A stretch of 64,000 bases of DNA from an uncultured Kushneria sp. (GTDB lineage Bacteria > Pseudomonadota > Gammaproteobacteria > Pseudomonadales > Halomonadaceae): the NCBI RefSeq assembly GCF_947497025.1, contig NZ_CANMFC010000005.1:1-64000 (forward strand). Reading direction: 5' to 3'. Shown in pieces: positions 62,000 to 64,000 of the stretch. Below the pieces are notes generated by a model. It did no database searches. It was not told the origin of the DNA and was given only the letters and a program-made list of their open reading frames with translations. Position 1 is the first letter of the stretch, and every line of letters starts with the position of its first letter. The position numbers and the translations under genes are program-made.

Positions 62000-63562
62000 T
62001 CAGGCGCGTCCGGTACTGGCCTCATACTGATCATCGATGATCTGTCCGTCCGACAGGGTCGGCAGCTCGGCGTCATGATCGGGCTGCTCGTCATCGCTCA
62101 TGCGCGTTACGCGAAAGCCGATCAGGGCATAGAGCACAGCAATGCCTAAATTGATCAGATTGAAAAAGGCGAAGGGCGCATAGCTCAGGGTGGCCACGCC
62201 CAGCGTCGCGGCCATGTAGGCCCCACAGCTGTTCCACGGGATCAGCGGCGAGGTGATCGTGCCGGAATCCTCCAGCGCCCGCGACAGGTTGACCGGCTTG
62301 AGCCGCCGGCGCTGGAACTCGGCCTTGTAGATGCGCCCGGGCAGGACCACGGAAAGATACTGATCGCCGGTTACGATGTTGGTGGCCAGTCCCGTCGCCA
62401 GCGTCGAGATGATCAGGGAGGAGGTACTGCGTGCTACGCGCAAAAGACCGCTGACGGCGCGCTCCAGCAGTCCCAGACGCTCGATGACGCCGCCAAAGGT
62501 CATGGCCGAGAGAATCAGCCAGACCGTGGTCAGCATGCTGGCCATGCCGCCGTTGGTGAGCAGTGCATCGATCGCGTCATTGCCGGTATGGGCGCTGTAG
62601 CCGTCATACAGGGCGATCCAGCTGCCCTTCAAAAGGGCCATGGCATGACCCAGCGAGGGCGTGTCGGCCAGACCGATCACCGCCTCGCGCTGAAAGATCA
62701 GCGCAAACACCACTCCCAGCAGGGCGCCGATGAAGATGGTCGGAAAGGCCGGCATCTGCTTCCACGCCATGATCAAAAGCGCCAGCAGCGGCAGCAACAG
62801 CCAGGCGCTGATGGTGAAGTGATCACTCAAGGTCTGCTGGATGTCGGTAATGCGCTCGGGTGTGGCCACCTGATCAGGGCCGCCCAGCCCCAGTACCAGA
62901 AAGGCGATCAGCGCCAGAATGAGACTCGGTGTGGTGGTCCAGAGCATGTGACGGATATGGGCAAAGAGCTCGGCCTCGGCCGAGGCAGGGGCCAGATTGG
63001 TGGTATCGGACAGCGGCGACATCTTGTCGCCGAAATAGCCGCCGGAAATGATCGCGCCTGCCGTAATCGCACTTGAAAGCCCCAGCCCGTTGGCAATGCC
63101 GATCAGCCCGATGCCGATGGTGCCGGCCACCGTCCAGGAGCTGCCGACCGACACCGAGACCAGCGCACACAGCAGGCAGGCGGTGGCGTAGAAGTAGTGG
63201 GGCGACAGGATTTCGAGCCCGTAGTAGATCATCGTGGGCACCACGCCGCCCATCGTCCAGGTGCCGATCATCGCACCCACCGACAGCAGGATCAGAATCG
63301 CGCCCAGTGACAGGTGAATGCCGCGATTGATGCCCTCTTCGATGGCCTGCCACTGGTGGCCGTTTTTCAGGCCCACCACGGCGGCCAGCATGGCGCCCAT
63401 GATCAGGGCAATCTGGGTCGGGCCGCTGGACGAGTCGGCGCCGAACAGCGTCACACTGAGGGCCAGCATGACGATCACGGCCACAATGGGGAAAAGCGCA
63501 TCCAGCATGCCGGGGGCACGGGGCGAAGAGGTGTCGGCCTCGTGACGGGAAAGGAAAGCCAT
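62000..63562 (-). CDS. nhaC: NhaC family Na+/H+ antiporter
   Basis: A 520-residue inner-membrane protein with about 12 helices (ALFPIVAVIVMLALSVTLFG, SVGSSWTVAGTIGIG, ISGGYFGDKMSPLSDTTNLA). It matches the NhaC antiporter family, which exchanges Na+ for H+ and is common in halophiles and alkaliphiles. The ATG at 63562 follows GAGAGAAA. The C-terminal 30 residues are acidic, a cytoplasmic tail. Confidence 0.93.
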   Translation of the reverse strand: MAFLSRHEADTSSPRAPGMLDALFPIVAVIVMLALSVTLFGADSSSGPTQIALIMGAMLAAVVGLKNGHQWQAIEEGINRGIHLSLGAILILLSVGAMIGTWTMGGVVPTMIYYGLEILSPHYFYATACLLCALVSVSVGSSWTVAGTIGIGLIGIANGLGLSSAITAGAIISGGYFGDKMSPLSDTTNLAPASAEAELFAHIRHMLWTTTPSLILALIAFLVLGLGGPDQVATPERITDIQQTLSDHFTISAWLLLPLLALLIMAWKQMPAFPTIFIGALLGVVFALIFQREAVIGLADTPSLGHAMALLKGSWIALYDGYSAHTGNDAIDALLTNGGMASMLTTVWLILSAMTFGGVIERLGLLERAVSGLLRVARSTSSLIISTLATGLATNIVTGDQYLSVVLPGRIYKAEFQRRRLKPVNLSRALEDSGTITSPLIPWNSCGAYMAATLGVATLSYAPFAFFNLINLGIAVLYALIGFRVTRMSDDEQPDHDAELPTLSDGQIIDDQYEASTGRA

Positions 63563-63592
63563 TGTTTCTCTCGTTGCTGCAGCCAGAAAGGA

Positions 63593-63631
63593 CAGCACCC
63601 CATCGATGGCTCGACGGGGTGCTGTTGTCGT
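63593..63631. other. Long hairpin upstream of nhaC
   Basis: CAGCACCCC / GGGGTGCTG outer stem with an inner TCGA/TCGA pair around TGGC. On the minus strand CCTTTCT follows. It lies between pntB and nhaC and could terminate pntB or sit in the nhaC leader. Confidence 0.5.
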
Positions 63632-63729
63632 AATGGGCGCGGATTATTCCAGAATCGCGAGCATTTGTCCGCGATCACGCCCCATCGGCTGGCAGCACTG
63701 TTCCGACCGAGGGTCGGGGCAGCGTTACG

Positions 63730-64000
63730 CTAGTCCACCATCGGCAGCAGCGCATTGAGGCTTTCACGGGCATCGCCATAGAACATTCGGCTGTTCTCCT
63801 TGTAAAACAGCGGGTTTTCGATGCCGGAGTAGCCGGTGCCCTGACCACGCTTGCTGATGAACACCTGTTTGGCTTCCCAGACCTTCAGTACCGGCATGCC
63901 GGCGATCGGGCTGTTGGGGTCTTCCTGGGCGGCCGGATTCACGATGTCGTTGGAGCCGATGACGATGACCACGTCGGTGGAAGCAAAGTCGTCATTGATC
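63730..64000 (-). CDS. pntB: NAD(P) transhydrogenase beta subunit, C-terminal end (partial)
   Basis: The 3' end of pntB, cut by the window edge. The frame reads [20 protein letters not shown], then [19 protein letters not shown] and [12 protein letters not shown], which is the conserved C-terminal NADP-binding domain III of PntB. The enzyme uses the proton gradient to make NADPH from NADH. The gene starts beyond 64000. Confidence 0.95.
   Translation of the reverse strand, partial: INDDFASTDVVIVIGSNDIVNPAAQEDPNSPIAGMPVLKVWEAKQVFISKRGQGTGYSGIENPLFYKENSRMFYGDARESLNALLPMVD

Overview
The window looks like chromosomal DNA of a moderately halophilic gammaproteobacterium, most likely a Halomonadaceae member (Halomonas/Kushneria type). 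This is inferred from the high GC content, an ectoine hydroxylase gene, an NhaC-type Na+/H+ antiporter, a sodium/calcium exchanger, a complete System I cytochrome c maturation operon and generally gammaproteobacterial gene families. No rRNA or tRNA gene was recognised.

Layout. 0.2-10 kb: Crp/Fnr regulator, Na+/Ca2+ exchanger, YciF-like ferritin-fold protein with manganese catalase, YejM/LapC-like envelope sulfatase-fold protein, PsiE, a zinc-type CDF exporter, CsbD and small proteins. 10-15.6 kb: an SDR, an aminotransferase/Gfo-Idh pair, an entericidin-like lipoprotein missing from ORF-length cutoffs, a His-rich DUF4396 protein and a frameshifted rarD. 15.7-18.5 kb: an arsRCHB arsenic operon with an apparently leaderless start.

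18.7-20.7 kb is the most unusual part. A PAS-domain gene is cut off exactly at the first repeat of a type I-E-like CRISPR array. Seven repeats (29 bp, with 32-bp spacers) are followed by about 1.1 kb of foreign-looking DNA holding the 3' end of a DNA methyltransferase gene and a HigBA toxin-antitoxin module. The array then resumes with one good and one degenerate repeat. The methyltransferase reading frame starts at the spacer boundary, as expected if a spacer had recombined with its own protospacer. No cas gene is present in the window.

20.7-36.5 kb: ordinary metabolic and stress genes (DUF1275, CHAD, OsmC, GNAT, RhtA, nitronate monooxygenase, SQR, DUF808, a thioredoxin-like protein, a triple-PAS LuxR regulator, a cyclodeaminase-fold protein), then a group of membrane and metal-associated proteins (PepSY, DUF2946, zinc ribbon, DUF4105, DUF2243, CtaG). 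36.6-43.4 kb: ccmABCDEFGHI in one translationally coupled operon. 43.4-46.6 kb: a tightly overlapping four-gene cluster (acyl-CoA dehydrogenase-like, PIG-L deacetylase, methyltransferase, glycosyltransferase) of unknown product.

46.7-64 kb: NlpC/P60 hydrolase, ectD, FAH-family hydrolase, ilvD, a coupled peptide transporter/aminopeptidase P pair, a YfcE-like phosphoesterase, a secreted protein with 22-residue repeats, a molybdopterin oxidoreductase with its cytochrome b partner, DUF3072, a bile-acid:sodium symporter-like carrier, an SDR, nhaC, and the 3' end of pntB running off the right edge.
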